A stretch of 64,000 nt of DNA from the NCBI GenBank assembly GCA_963695985.1, contig CAVOIC010000012.1, positions 186,001 to 250,000 of the forward strand, in the 5' to 3' direction. A program made the translations under genes and the position numbers. The notes below the pieces were generated by a model. That model had not been told where the DNA came from and did no database searches. It saw only the letters and a program-made list of their open reading frames with translations. Of the stretch, positions 17,365 to 24,078 are shown in pieces (position 1 is the stretch's first letter; each line of letters opens with the position of its first letter). The DNA is from DATBVX01 sp963695985 (GTDB taxonomy: Bacteria > Pseudomonadota > Gammaproteobacteria > Steroidobacterales > Steroidobacteraceae).

Positions 17365-17416
17365 ATTTGACCGGTCTAAGGTCAGACTTGCAAGAACAGA
17401 CCGTTTGGTCTTAAAT
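17365..17416. promoter_or_regulatory. Divergent promoters sharing a palindromic -35, with TetR operator
   Basis: TTGCAA (17388-17393) is its own reverse complement. Rightward it sits 17 bases before TTAAAT (17411-17416), predicting a start about 2 bases from the tetR ATG. Leftward it sits 17 bases before TCAAAT (17370-17365), predicting a start about 30 bases before the aminotransferase ATG. The operator AGACC-GTTT-GGTCT (17398-17411) fills the spacer of the rightward promoter. The leftward spacer holds half-sites GGTCT and GGTCA. This suits autorepression of tetR and joint control of the aminotransferase. Confidence 0.6.
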
Positions 17417-17424
17417 AGGCAGCC

Positions 17425-18033
17425 ATGAGCAAAGGTGAACAAACCCGCCAGCGCATTCTCGAGCGTGCCGCACCGCTGCTGAACCGGCAGGGCTATCAGT
17501 CGGCACCCGTCTCGGAAATCATGCGCGTCACCGGGCTGCAGAAGGGTGGGCTCTACAACCACTTCGACAGCAAGGAAGAGCTGGCGCTCGCGGCCTTCGA
17601 TCTGCTGATGGAGCGCGTCAACCAGAAGGTGCTGCAGGTCCATCGCAGCCACAGCTCTCCGCTCGCGCAACTGCTGGCGCACATCGCGCTCATTTCCTCG
17701 GGCGGCACGCAGACCGAGGGCGGCTGCCCGATAGCCAATAGCATAGTGGAGAGCGATGACTCCAATCCGGCGCTGCGCAGGCGCGTGGCGAAGGTATTGG
17801 AGCAATGGCGTGCCCTCATCACGCACACGGTTGCCAAGGGCATCGTTGCCGGCGAGTTGCGTGCCGATGTGAATCCGGACGAAGTGGCCACAAGATTCAT
17901 CACGGCGCTCGAGGGCGGGCACCTGCTCAGCAACTTCCACGGCGAGCCGCGCTACCTGCGGCAAGTGGGTGACTTTCTGCGCGAATACGTGGAGCGGGAT
18001 CTGCGGGCGGGAGCCAGCGCGGCTCTGCCCTGA
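17425..18033 (+). CDS. TetR-family regulator, NemR/AcuR-like
   Basis: 202 residues. An N-terminal TetR helix-turn-helix lies at about 8-55 (SAPVSEIMRVTGLQKGGLYNHF), followed by a helical ligand domain. The only cysteine is C101, in GGCPIAN; NemR-like regulators carry a sensing Cys at a similar place. The operators beside it (17398-17411 and 18056-18071) have the form AGACC-N4-GGTCT, the kind reported for NemR. The sequence therefore suggests a redox- or electrophile-responsive repressor of itself, the divergent aminotransferase and the next gene; the signal is inference. Confidence 0.9.
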   Translation: MSKGEQTRQRILERAAPLLNRQGYQSAPVSEIMRVTGLQKGGLYNHFDSKEELALAAFDLLMERVNQKVLQVHRSHSSPLAQLLAHIALISSGGTQTEGGCPIANSIVESDDSNPALRRRVAKVLEQWRALITHTVAKGIVAGELRADVNPDEVATRFITALEGGHLLSNFHGEPRYLRQVGDFLREYVERDLRAGASAALP

Positions 18034-18044
18034 GCAACATTTTT

Positions 18045-18073
18045 TTGACTGTTAACAGACCAAATGGTCTGAA
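18045..18073 (+). promoter_or_regulatory. Promoter with second TetR operator upstream of the 146-aa gene
   Basis: TTGACT (18045-18050) is a good -35; 17 bases on, TCTGAA (18068-18073) is a weak -10. The perfect palindrome CAGACC-AAAT-GGTCTG (18056-18071) occupies the spacer. It repeats the arms and N4 spacing of the operator before tetR, so the downstream gene is very probably in the same regulon. Confidence 0.65.
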
Positions 18074-18085
18074 AGTGGGGTCGAT

Positions 18086-18526
18086 ATGCCAACGAACACG
18101 AGAATCATCGCAGCAGCCATCGCACTGACGTCGATGCTGGCCGTAATGGCCAGCGGAACAGTGGCGATCCTCGATCGCGACCAGGGCGCAGCGCCAGGCG
18201 ACGAAGCGGACCACGGCGTCACTACACTCCGGGCAGCCATTGAGACCCAGTGGTTGAGCCCGTCGGACGGCCGCCGCAGTCTGGAGGCGCGCAGCGCTGC
18301 CCTCACGCAATGGTTGCGTGCCCGTGGCGGCTCGGTTCGTGTCGTGAGCTCGAGCGCGCAGCTGCGTACTCACGCGGCAGACGGTACGCGCCTGCCAGCG
18401 GCGCAGGTGCACTTTGAGCGTGTGCTCGAAATCCAGGTTCCGCGTGCCGTCGCGGTAGCGCAGGCCCGCGGCGCCCTGTTCGGTCCCGATGCAAGCGTCG
18501 CGATCAGCGCAACGGCCGGTATGTGA
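18086..18526 (+). CDS. Secreted or anchored hypothetical protein, TetR-regulon member
   Basis: 146 residues. A hydrophobic N-terminal helix (IIAAAIALTSMLAVMASGTVAI) acts as signal peptide or anchor; the rest is soluble with Ala/Arg-rich helices and no known domain. Its promoter contains a copy of the TetR operator, so expression should respond to the same signal as the aminotransferase. Its last 23 bases overlap the end of the convergent TRIC-family gene. Function unknown. Confidence 0.7.
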   Translation: MPTNTRIIAAAIALTSMLAVMASGTVAILDRDQGAAPGDEADHGVTTLRAAIETQWLSPSDGRRSLEARSAALTQWLRARGGSVRVVSSSAQLRTHAADGTRLPAAQVHFERVLEIQVPRAVAVAQARGALFGPDASVAISATAGM

Positions 18527-19124
18527 GCCACTCGGGGAACGACCAACCCCAGCGGATGGCAGCGAGCCGTATGGCGGCGATCGCAGTCATGGCGAGCCAC
18601 GCCGCAGGGGCGGGCTCGAGGATGCCTGCGCCGCGCAGCGCGATATACAGCATTCCGCCGAGCAGAATCGGCGTCATGTACAGCTCGCGACGCATCAGAA
18701 TGGTCTCCTGCCCGGTCATCAGGTCGCGCATGATTCCGCCCCCGATGCCCGTAATCACACCCATGATGACCGCGATGCCGGGCTTGAAGCCGAGCCGCAG
18801 GGTATTCTCGGTGGAAAGCACCGTGTACACCGCGGTCGCAATCGCATCGAGGTACAGGAACCCGCGCAGCGTCGCGCGAAAGCGCTGCTCGAAGAAGAAA
18901 GTCGCTATCGCAGCACCCGCACTGACGTAGAGGTATTGCGGCTTGCTCAGCCAGAACAGCGGCTGGTCCAGCATCAGGTCGCGCAAGGTACCGCCGCCGG
19001 TCGCAGTCACCGCGCCGATGACGATGAAGCTCAGCACGTCCATGTTCTGACGCGCGGCGGCCAATACGCCCGTCACCGAGAACACCGCGACGCCGAACAG
19101 GAACAGCAACTCACTTAGGCTCAT
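18504..19124 (-). CDS. TRIC-type cation channel family protein (UPF0126)
   Basis: 206 residues and seven helices, built from two repeats each ending in a glycine-rich hinge: GGGTLRDLMLDQ and GGGIMRDLMTGQ. This is the prokaryotic trimeric intracellular cation channel family (YicG/UPF0126), selective for K+ in studied members. It follows the GFA-family gene by three bases on the same strand. Its 3' end overlaps the convergent gene at 18086-18526 by 23 bases. Confidence 0.92.
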   Translation of the reverse strand: MSLSELLFLFGVAVFSVTGVLAAARQNMDVLSFIVIGAVTATGGGTLRDLMLDQPLFWLSKPQYLYVSAGAAIATFFFEQRFRATLRGFLYLDAIATAVYTVLSTENTLRLGFKPGIAVIMGVITGIGGGIMRDLMTGQETILMRRELYMTPILLGGMLYIALRGAGILEPAPAAWLAMTAIAAIRLAAIRWGWSFPEWLTYRPLR

Positions 19125-19127
19125 CGC

Positions 19128-19568
19128 TCACTCCCGCGTCGGCGACAGCGGCTCATTGCCCTGCGGGCCGCCGAGCTTCGGCAGCTCGTCGTGGAGTGTC
19201 AACCAGTCGACCCGCACGTCATAGAACACGTGCGCCTGCGGTTCCCGATCGATCGGACCGGGGACGCTCGCGCGTGCGATGTGAATTTCCCCGGGCCAGC
19301 GCTGCCCCTCGAAGAAGAGCGTGCTGCCGCAGCGGGCGCAGAACGCGCGGCGCGCGCTCGGCGATGACTGGTACCACGTGAGGTGCTCCGCGCCGACGGT
19401 CAGGCGAAAGCTGTCGCTGTGCGCGCCGAACCAGGTCACGGTCCCAGCACCATGGGCGCGCCGGCACATGGTGCAATGACAGTGCGCACACCACTTCGTC
19501 GGGGGCGTGACTTCGAACTGCACCGCCCCGCACAGGCAGGCGCCGCGAATCGTCTGCTGCTTGGCCAT
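19128..19568 (-). CDS. GFA-family zinc protein
   Basis: 146 residues. The CENP-V/GFA fold is marked by paired cysteines: ACLCGAVQF, CHCTMCRRAHG and CARCGS. The family is named for a glutathione-dependent formaldehyde-activating enzyme, but that activity is disputed and most members are uncharacterised zinc proteins. ATG 19568 is preferred to an in-frame start at 19607 because GGAG lies just upstream. It heads a two-gene unit with the TRIC gene. Confidence 0.9.
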   Translation of the reverse strand: MAKQQTIRGACLCGAVQFEVTPPTKWCAHCHCTMCRRAHGAGTVTWFGAHSDSFRLTVGAEHLTWYQSSPSARRAFCARCGSTLFFEGQRWPGEIHIARASVPGPIDREPQAHVFYDVRVDWLTLHDELPKLGGPQGNEPLSPTRE

Positions 19569-19861
19569 GATCTGCTCCGCACGACCGTCCGTCTTCGGGT
19601 ACCACATGTTAGCGCAGGGGCCGATGCGGCCTCCCCATGGTGCCGATCGCGCTTGTGACCGCTGCCATTACTCATCACGGGACGAAGCGCTGTGCAATCG
19701 ATGCGGGTGCGTGCCCAGCCGTTACCAGTCGCCACTGACGCTGCCGCAGATTGCGGCCGAGTTCACTGCATGCGCCGGCAGCACTTGCCAAACTGCGTCA
19801 AAGCAGCGAACTTGCCGCCCAGAGCGCGATCAGACAGAAGCGGTTTGCACGGGAGATAGGC

Positions 19862-20329
19862 ATGGCGATCGCCTTCACGCTCAATGGCAGAACAGCCGAA
19901 TTCGCTGGCGCGCAGGAGATGCCGTTGCTCTGGTACCTGCGCGATCAGGCGCAGCTCACCGGCACGAAGTTCGGATGCGGCATTGGTTCCTGCGGCGCTT
20001 GCACGGTTCACGTCGACGGGCAGGCAACACGCTCTTGCCTCGTGCCAATGGCTGCGATCGCCGGGAAGCAGATCACTACCATAGAGGGACTGGCTTCGGA
20101 ACAGGGCCTGCATCCGGTGCAGCAGGCCTGGATCGAGGAAGATGTCCCGCAGTGTGGCTATTGCCAGGCGGGGCAGATCATGGCCGCGGTCGATCTGCTT
20201 AAGCGCAAGCCGCAGCCCACGCGCGCTGACGTCGATACGATTACCAATCTGTGCCGCTGTGGTACCTACCCGCGCATCCGCAAGGCAATCCTGCGTGCGG
20301 CGGCACTGATGAACGCGGCACAGCGGTAG
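19862..20329 (+). CDS. Two-[2Fe-2S] subunit of a molybdo-hydroxylase (IorA-like)
   Basis: 155 residues. A plant-type ferredoxin domain supplies C39, C44, C47 and C59; a second helical domain supplies C98, C101, C131 and C133 (CGYCQAGQ, CRCGTYPRI). This is the complete small subunit of isoquinoline 1-oxidoreductase or aldehyde dehydrogenase type enzymes, passing electrons from the Mo centre. No large subunit is adjacent; the one IorB-like subunit in the window is about 15 kb away on the other strand. ATG 19862 has GGGAG upstream. Without a partner the substrate cannot be named. Confidence 0.9.
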   Translation: MAIAFTLNGRTAEFAGAQEMPLLWYLRDQAQLTGTKFGCGIGSCGACTVHVDGQATRSCLVPMAAIAGKQITTIEGLASEQGLHPVQQAWIEEDVPQCGYCQAGQIMAAVDLLKRKPQPTRADVDTITNLCRCGTYPRIRKAILRAAALMNAAQR

Positions 20330-20341
20330 CGTCTCAAACCG

Positions 20342-20824
20342 CTATTCGGCGCTGTAAAACCGCCCGGCACCCATGAACGTGGCGCGATAGTAGTTGTCCT
20401 CGAGCGATCCATAGCTCACGGGCCGCCCGCTCTGAGGAGCGTGGATGAACCGGTACCCACCCGTATAGACACCGACATGTGTCGCCTCGACGCCTGATTC
20501 TCGAAAGAAGACCAGGTCCCCCGGGTGAAGATGGGCCGGATCGACCAGCATGGCGGACAGAGACTGGCCGGCCACGGTGCGTGGGACGCTGATGCCCAGT
20601 TGGCGATGAACAAAGAACACGAGTCCGCTGCAATCGAATCCCGCCGGATCTGCGCCGCCGTATCGATAAGGTGAGCCGACCAACGTCTCGGCAAGTGACA
20701 CGATTCTGGCTCCCAGTGCTGCCGCGGGCGACACGGGTGGCGGCGGTTCGGGGCGTCGCGAGGATGTCGCACAAGCTGCGAGCAGGAGCACCAGGGCCAC
20801 GACGCTGCAGATGCGCAGCGGCAT
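20342..20824 (-). CDS. NlpC/P60 family lipoprotein peptidase
   Basis: 160 residues. The signal peptide ends in the lipobox LLAAC, so it is a lipoprotein. The NlpC/P60 domain follows, with catalytic Cys in GFDCSGLVFF, His in ATHVGVY and a third residue in FIHAPQSG. Such enzymes cut peptide cross-links or stem peptides in peptidoglycan (Spr/MepS-like). ATG 20824 is chosen over TTG 20830 because GGTGA, formed partly by the amrS stop codon, lies six bases upstream, so translation is probably coupled to amrS. Confidence 0.92.
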   Translation of the reverse strand: MPLRICSVVALVLLLAACATSSRRPEPPPPVSPAAALGARIVSLAETLVGSPYRYGGADPAGFDCSGLVFFVHRQLGISVPRTVAGQSLSAMLVDPAHLHPGDLVFFRESGVEATHVGVYTGGYRFIHAPQSGRPVSYGSLEDNYYRATFMGAGRFYSAE

Positions 20825-20830
20825 CCTCAA

Positions 20831-21922
20831 TCACCGCAACGACAGGCGTACCGGCTGCCGTCGCCGACCCCAGTCACCGTGCCGCGACTGAAAGACGCCA
20901 GGCAGCACCGTTCCGCAGGATGAACAGCGCCCTTCTTGATCCAGGGTCCAGCTCCCGAGCTCATACCAATCCCGCTCGATGAGCAGCTCCCCGCAGTTGT
21001 GACACCAGGTGCTGCCTCCTTGAGCATCGTGCACGTTGCCGGTGTACACGTATCGCAGGCCATTGCGCAGCGCGATCTGTCGCGCGCGCGTGAGTGTCGC
21101 CGCCGGCGTCGCGGGCTTGTCCATCATCTTCCAATCCGGGTGAAAGGCCGTGAAGTGCAGGGGCACATCCGGGCCGAGACGATCCATCACCCAGGCCGAC
21201 AGCTCGTCGAGCTCGCGGTCCGAATCGTTCTCTTGCGGTATCAGGAGCGTGGTGATCTCGAACCACACGCTGGTTTCGTGCTTCAGGTATTCGAGCGTTT
21301 CCAGAACAGGCTTGAGCTCACCGCCACAGATCTTGTAGTAGAAGCGCTCGGTAAATCCCTTCAGGTCGACGTTTGCCGCATCCATGAATCGATAGAACTC
21401 GGCGCGGGGCTCGGCACACATGTAGCCGGCCGTCACAGCCACGGAGCGGATATCGAGCTCGTGGCATGCCTGCGCGACGTCGATCGCGTATTCCATGAAC
21501 ACGACCGGATCGTTGTAGGTAAACGCGACGCTCTCACAGCCCAGCCGTCGCGCTGCCGCCGCGAGCTCCTGGGGGCTGGCGCGGTCCGCCAGCGTATCCA
21601 CCTCGCGCGACTTGCTGATGTCCCAGTTCTGACAGAACTTGCAGGCGAGATTGCAACCGGCGGTACCGAAGGAAAGCACCGAGCTGCCGGGCAGGAAGTG
21701 ATTGAGAGGCTTCTTCTCGATGGGGTCGACGCAAAACCCGCTCGAGCGACCGTAGCTCAGCAGCTTGATGCTGGCATCTTCGTGGCCGCGCACGAAGCAC
21801 AGGCCACGCTGACCGGCGCGTAGCTTGCAGGCACGCGGGCACACGTCGCACTGGATCCTTTCCTGGTCTAACCAGTGCCAGTAGCGCGTGTCGTGTACGA
21901 AGCTGGGGTCGGCGGTGTTCAT
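20831..21922 (-). CDS. amrS: AmmeMemoRadiSam system radical SAM enzyme
   Basis: 363 residues. The radical SAM cluster motif is C90-x3-C94-x2-C97 (CNLACKFC). An N-terminal Cys set (C25, C28, C32, C42) and a C-terminal CHNCGELL...CSSCG pair suggest extra metal sites, as is usual in this PflA-like branch. With amrB and amrA just across a 45-base divergent gap, this completes the AmmeMemoRadiSam trio. The substrate of the system is unknown; a modification by radical chemistry using MEMO- and AMMECR1-domain partners is the working idea. Confidence 0.93.
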   Translation of the reverse strand: MNTADPSFVHDTRYWHWLDQERIQCDVCPRACKLRAGQRGLCFVRGHEDASIKLLSYGRSSGFCVDPIEKKPLNHFLPGSSVLSFGTAGCNLACKFCQNWDISKSREVDTLADRASPQELAAAARRLGCESVAFTYNDPVVFMEYAIDVAQACHELDIRSVAVTAGYMCAEPRAEFYRFMDAANVDLKGFTERFYYKICGGELKPVLETLEYLKHETSVWFEITTLLIPQENDSDRELDELSAWVMDRLGPDVPLHFTAFHPDWKMMDKPATPAATLTRARQIALRNGLRYVYTGNVHDAQGGSTWCHNCGELLIERDWYELGSWTLDQEGRCSSCGTVLPGVFQSRHGDWGRRRQPVRLSLR

Positions 21923-21966
21923 ACGACTTGCTCGACGGCAATCGCCAGTCCGATACTGCCGCCGCC

Positions 21967-22773
21967 ATGGTGCCTGGGAAAGCTAGCTTACGCGTTCGGC
22001 CGCCGGCCGTCGCCGGGCTGTTCTATCCAGATGACCCCGCGGAGCTCGGCGCGTTGCTGGACGACCTGTTGCGGGGCGATACCACAGCGCAGCCCGCGCT
22101 CAAGGCACTCATCGTGCCGCATGCCGGTTATGTGTACTCGGGTCCGATCGCCGCATCCGGTTTTCGCCTGCTGCGCGCCGAGACGACTCGCGTGCGCCGC
22201 GTGGTCGTGCTCGGACCGAGTCACCGAGTGCCGTTTCGCGGCCTGGCAGTACCAACCGTCGGTGCGTTCGCAACACCGCTGGGCGAGGTACCGATCGACG
22301 CTACCGCGCGCAACACTCTGCTCGAACTGGCGCAGGTGCACGCGACCGATTTACCTCATGCCGAGGAGCACAGCCTGGAGGTCGAGCTGCCGTTCCTGCA
22401 GAGCCTGCTCGGCAGCTTCGAGCTGCTCCCAATCGCGGCCGGCAACGCCAGCGCCAGCGAAGTAGCCGAGGTGCTGGACGCGGTGTGGGGCGGGCCGGAA
22501 ATGCTCCTCGTCGTGAGCACGGACCTCAGCCATTACCATGACTCTGAAACGGCACGAATTCTCGACCGCGCCACCAACGAAGCGATCATGGGTTTCACCC
22601 AACGACTCAGCGGCGAACAGGCGTGCGGTTGCATCGGCCTGAACGGCTTTCTGCGTTGCGCCCGCACGCGCGGACTCAGGATCGAGCTCAAGGACCTGCG
22701 CAATTCCGGCGATACCGCGGGTGATCGTGCTCGCGTCGTCGGCTATGGCGCCTGGGCCGTGTTCGATGCTTGA
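21967..22773 (+). CDS. amrB: AmmeMemoRadiSam system protein B (MEMO family)
   Basis: 268 residues from ATG 21967; an in-frame TTG at 21928 is an alternative and neither has a clear ribosome site. MEMO-family marks include RPPAVAGLFYP, LIVPHAGYVYSGPIAA and VSTDLSHYH. These correspond to the metal-binding His/Asp/Cys cluster related to class III extradiol dioxygenases. It overlaps amrA by eight bases (22766-22773) and is divergent from amrS, so the three genes are likely controlled together. Confidence 0.92.
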   Translation: MVPGKASLRVRPPAVAGLFYPDDPAELGALLDDLLRGDTTAQPALKALIVPHAGYVYSGPIAASGFRLLRAETTRVRRVVVLGPSHRVPFRGLAVPTVGAFATPLGEVPIDATARNTLLELAQVHATDLPHAEEHSLEVELPFLQSLLGSFELLPIAAGNASASEVAEVLDAVWGGPEMLLVVSTDLSHYHDSETARILDRATNEAIMGFTQRLSGEQACGCIGLNGFLRCARTRGLRIELKDLRNSGDTAGDRARVVGYGAWAVFDA

Positions 22774-23317
22774 TTCGAGCGCACGCCAGATGTTGCTGAC
22801 ACTGGCGCGCGAGTCGCTGCGCGCCGGGCTCGAGCTTGGGGCCCTGGCCTCGTTCCCCTGGCGCGAGTATCCGGCTGTGCTCCTCGCCCGGCGCAGCACA
22901 TTCGTCACGCTGTCGAGCGCGGGCCGCTTGCGCGGCTGCTGTGGGCGGCTTGAGGCCGATCGGACACTGGTCGAGGACGTGTGGGAGAACGCCTTCGCTT
23001 CAGGATTTCGTGACCCGCGCTTTGAAGCGCTGTGCGCTCACGAGTGGCACGAACTGCGCATCGAGATCTCGGTGCTGTCACCGCCCGAAAAGCTCGATGT
23101 CCAAAGCACCCCCGAGCTGCTGGCGGCACTCGTGCCGCAACGTCATGGGCTGGTGCTCGGCCGCGGCGTGGAGCGTGTGACCTTCATTCCCCATGTCTGG
23201 GACAGCGTCCCAGATGCCGAGAGCTTTGTGCGCTACTTGCGCGAAAAGGCGGGCTGGTCAGCTGAGGGGTGGGAGCCCGATCTGGAAGCCTGGCGCTTCG
23301 AGACCGAATCGTTCTAG
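22766..23317 (+). CDS. amrA: AmmeMemoRadiSam system protein A (AMMECR1 domain)
   Basis: 183 residues. The AMMECR1 domain is marked by RLRGCCGRLEADR and the later FIPHVWDSVP. The conserved LRGC motif normally reads LRGCIG; here it is LRGCCG. The family is conserved from archaea to humans with no settled biochemical role. It starts inside amrB and ends in a stop codon sharing bases with the convergent pyrF stop (CTAG, 23314-23317). Confidence 0.92.
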   Translation: MLDSSARQMLLTLARESLRAGLELGALASFPWREYPAVLLARRSTFVTLSSAGRLRGCCGRLEADRTLVEDVWENAFASGFRDPRFEALCAHEWHELRIEISVLSPPEKLDVQSTPELLAALVPQRHGLVLGRGVERVTFIPHVWDSVPDAESFVRYLREKAGWSAEGWEPDLEAWRFETESF

Positions 23318-24078
23318 ACCGAATCGCTCCGGGTGCCGGCGCCAGATGGCAGCGTCACGCGTTCAGGAGAGAAAACGCGCGCGATCGTCGCCTGGATGGT
23401 TTCCGCCGCGGCGCGCGGATCGTCCGCATCGCGAATGGGCCGCCCGACCACGATGTAGTCCGCGCCGTTCGCAAACGCTTCCTCGACACTTACAGCGCGT
23501 TTCTGGTCATCCGTCGCGCGATTCTCCACCGGGCGGATGCCAGGCACGACCACCAGCAGACGCTGGTCGAGGTACTGGCGCAGGAGACGCGCCTCCAGGC
23601 CTGAGGATATGACGCCGTCACAGCCTGCTTCGAGGGCACGCCGGGCGCGAGAAAGGACCAGCTGCTCGACATCGCAGTTGAAGCCCAGATCGTCCAGATC
23701 GCCGCGATCGAGGCTCGTAAGCACGGTGACGGCGAGAATCTTCACATCGCCCTTGGAGGCGGCCGCAGCCTCCATGATCGACTGGTTGCCGTGCACAGTG
23801 GCGAACGTGACCCCGCGATTGGTCAGGCGTCGTACCGCCGCCGCGACCGTGGTCGGAATATCGAAGAACTTCAGGTCGACGAAGATCCGATTGCCCTTGC
23901 CCACCATCCAATCGAGCAGCTCGAAGTATTCGCCCGCCATGAAGAGCTCGAGCCCCAGCTTGTAGAAGCCCACCGCCGGGCCCAGCCGGTCGACGAGCCG
24001 GCGCGCGCTGCCCGCATCGGGCACATCCAGCGCGAAGATCAGGCGCTCGCGTACGGGGATGTTCTTGCTCGAGGTCAT
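23314..24078 (-). CDS. pyrF: Orotidine 5'-phosphate decarboxylase
   Basis: 254 residues. It makes UMP from OMP, the last step of pyrimidine synthesis. The catalytic signature FVDLKFFDIPTTV is present, as are the barrel motifs FALDVPD, TVHGNQS and the phosphate-binding GADYIVVGRPI. ATG 24078 overlaps the dgt stop as ATGA (24075-24078). It ends the long leftward gene run that starts at pilM. Confidence 0.96.
   Translation of the reverse strand: MTSSKNIPVRERLIFALDVPDAGSARRLVDRLGPAVGFYKLGLELFMAGEYFELLDWMVGKGNRIFVDLKFFDIPTTVAAAVRRLTNRGVTFATVHGNQSIMEAAAASKGDVKILAVTVLTSLDRGDLDDLGFNCDVEQLVLSRARRALEAGCDGVISSGLEARLLRQYLDQRLLVVVPGIRPVENRATDDQKRAVSVEEAFANGADYIVVGRPIRDADDPRAAAETIQATIARVFSPERVTLPSGAGTRSDSV

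Noticed and set aside
17369..17387. Third TetR operator in GACCGGTCTAAGGTCAGAC
   Set aside because: Half-sites are present but not with the N4 spacing of the two clear operators, so it is only mentioned as half-sites.
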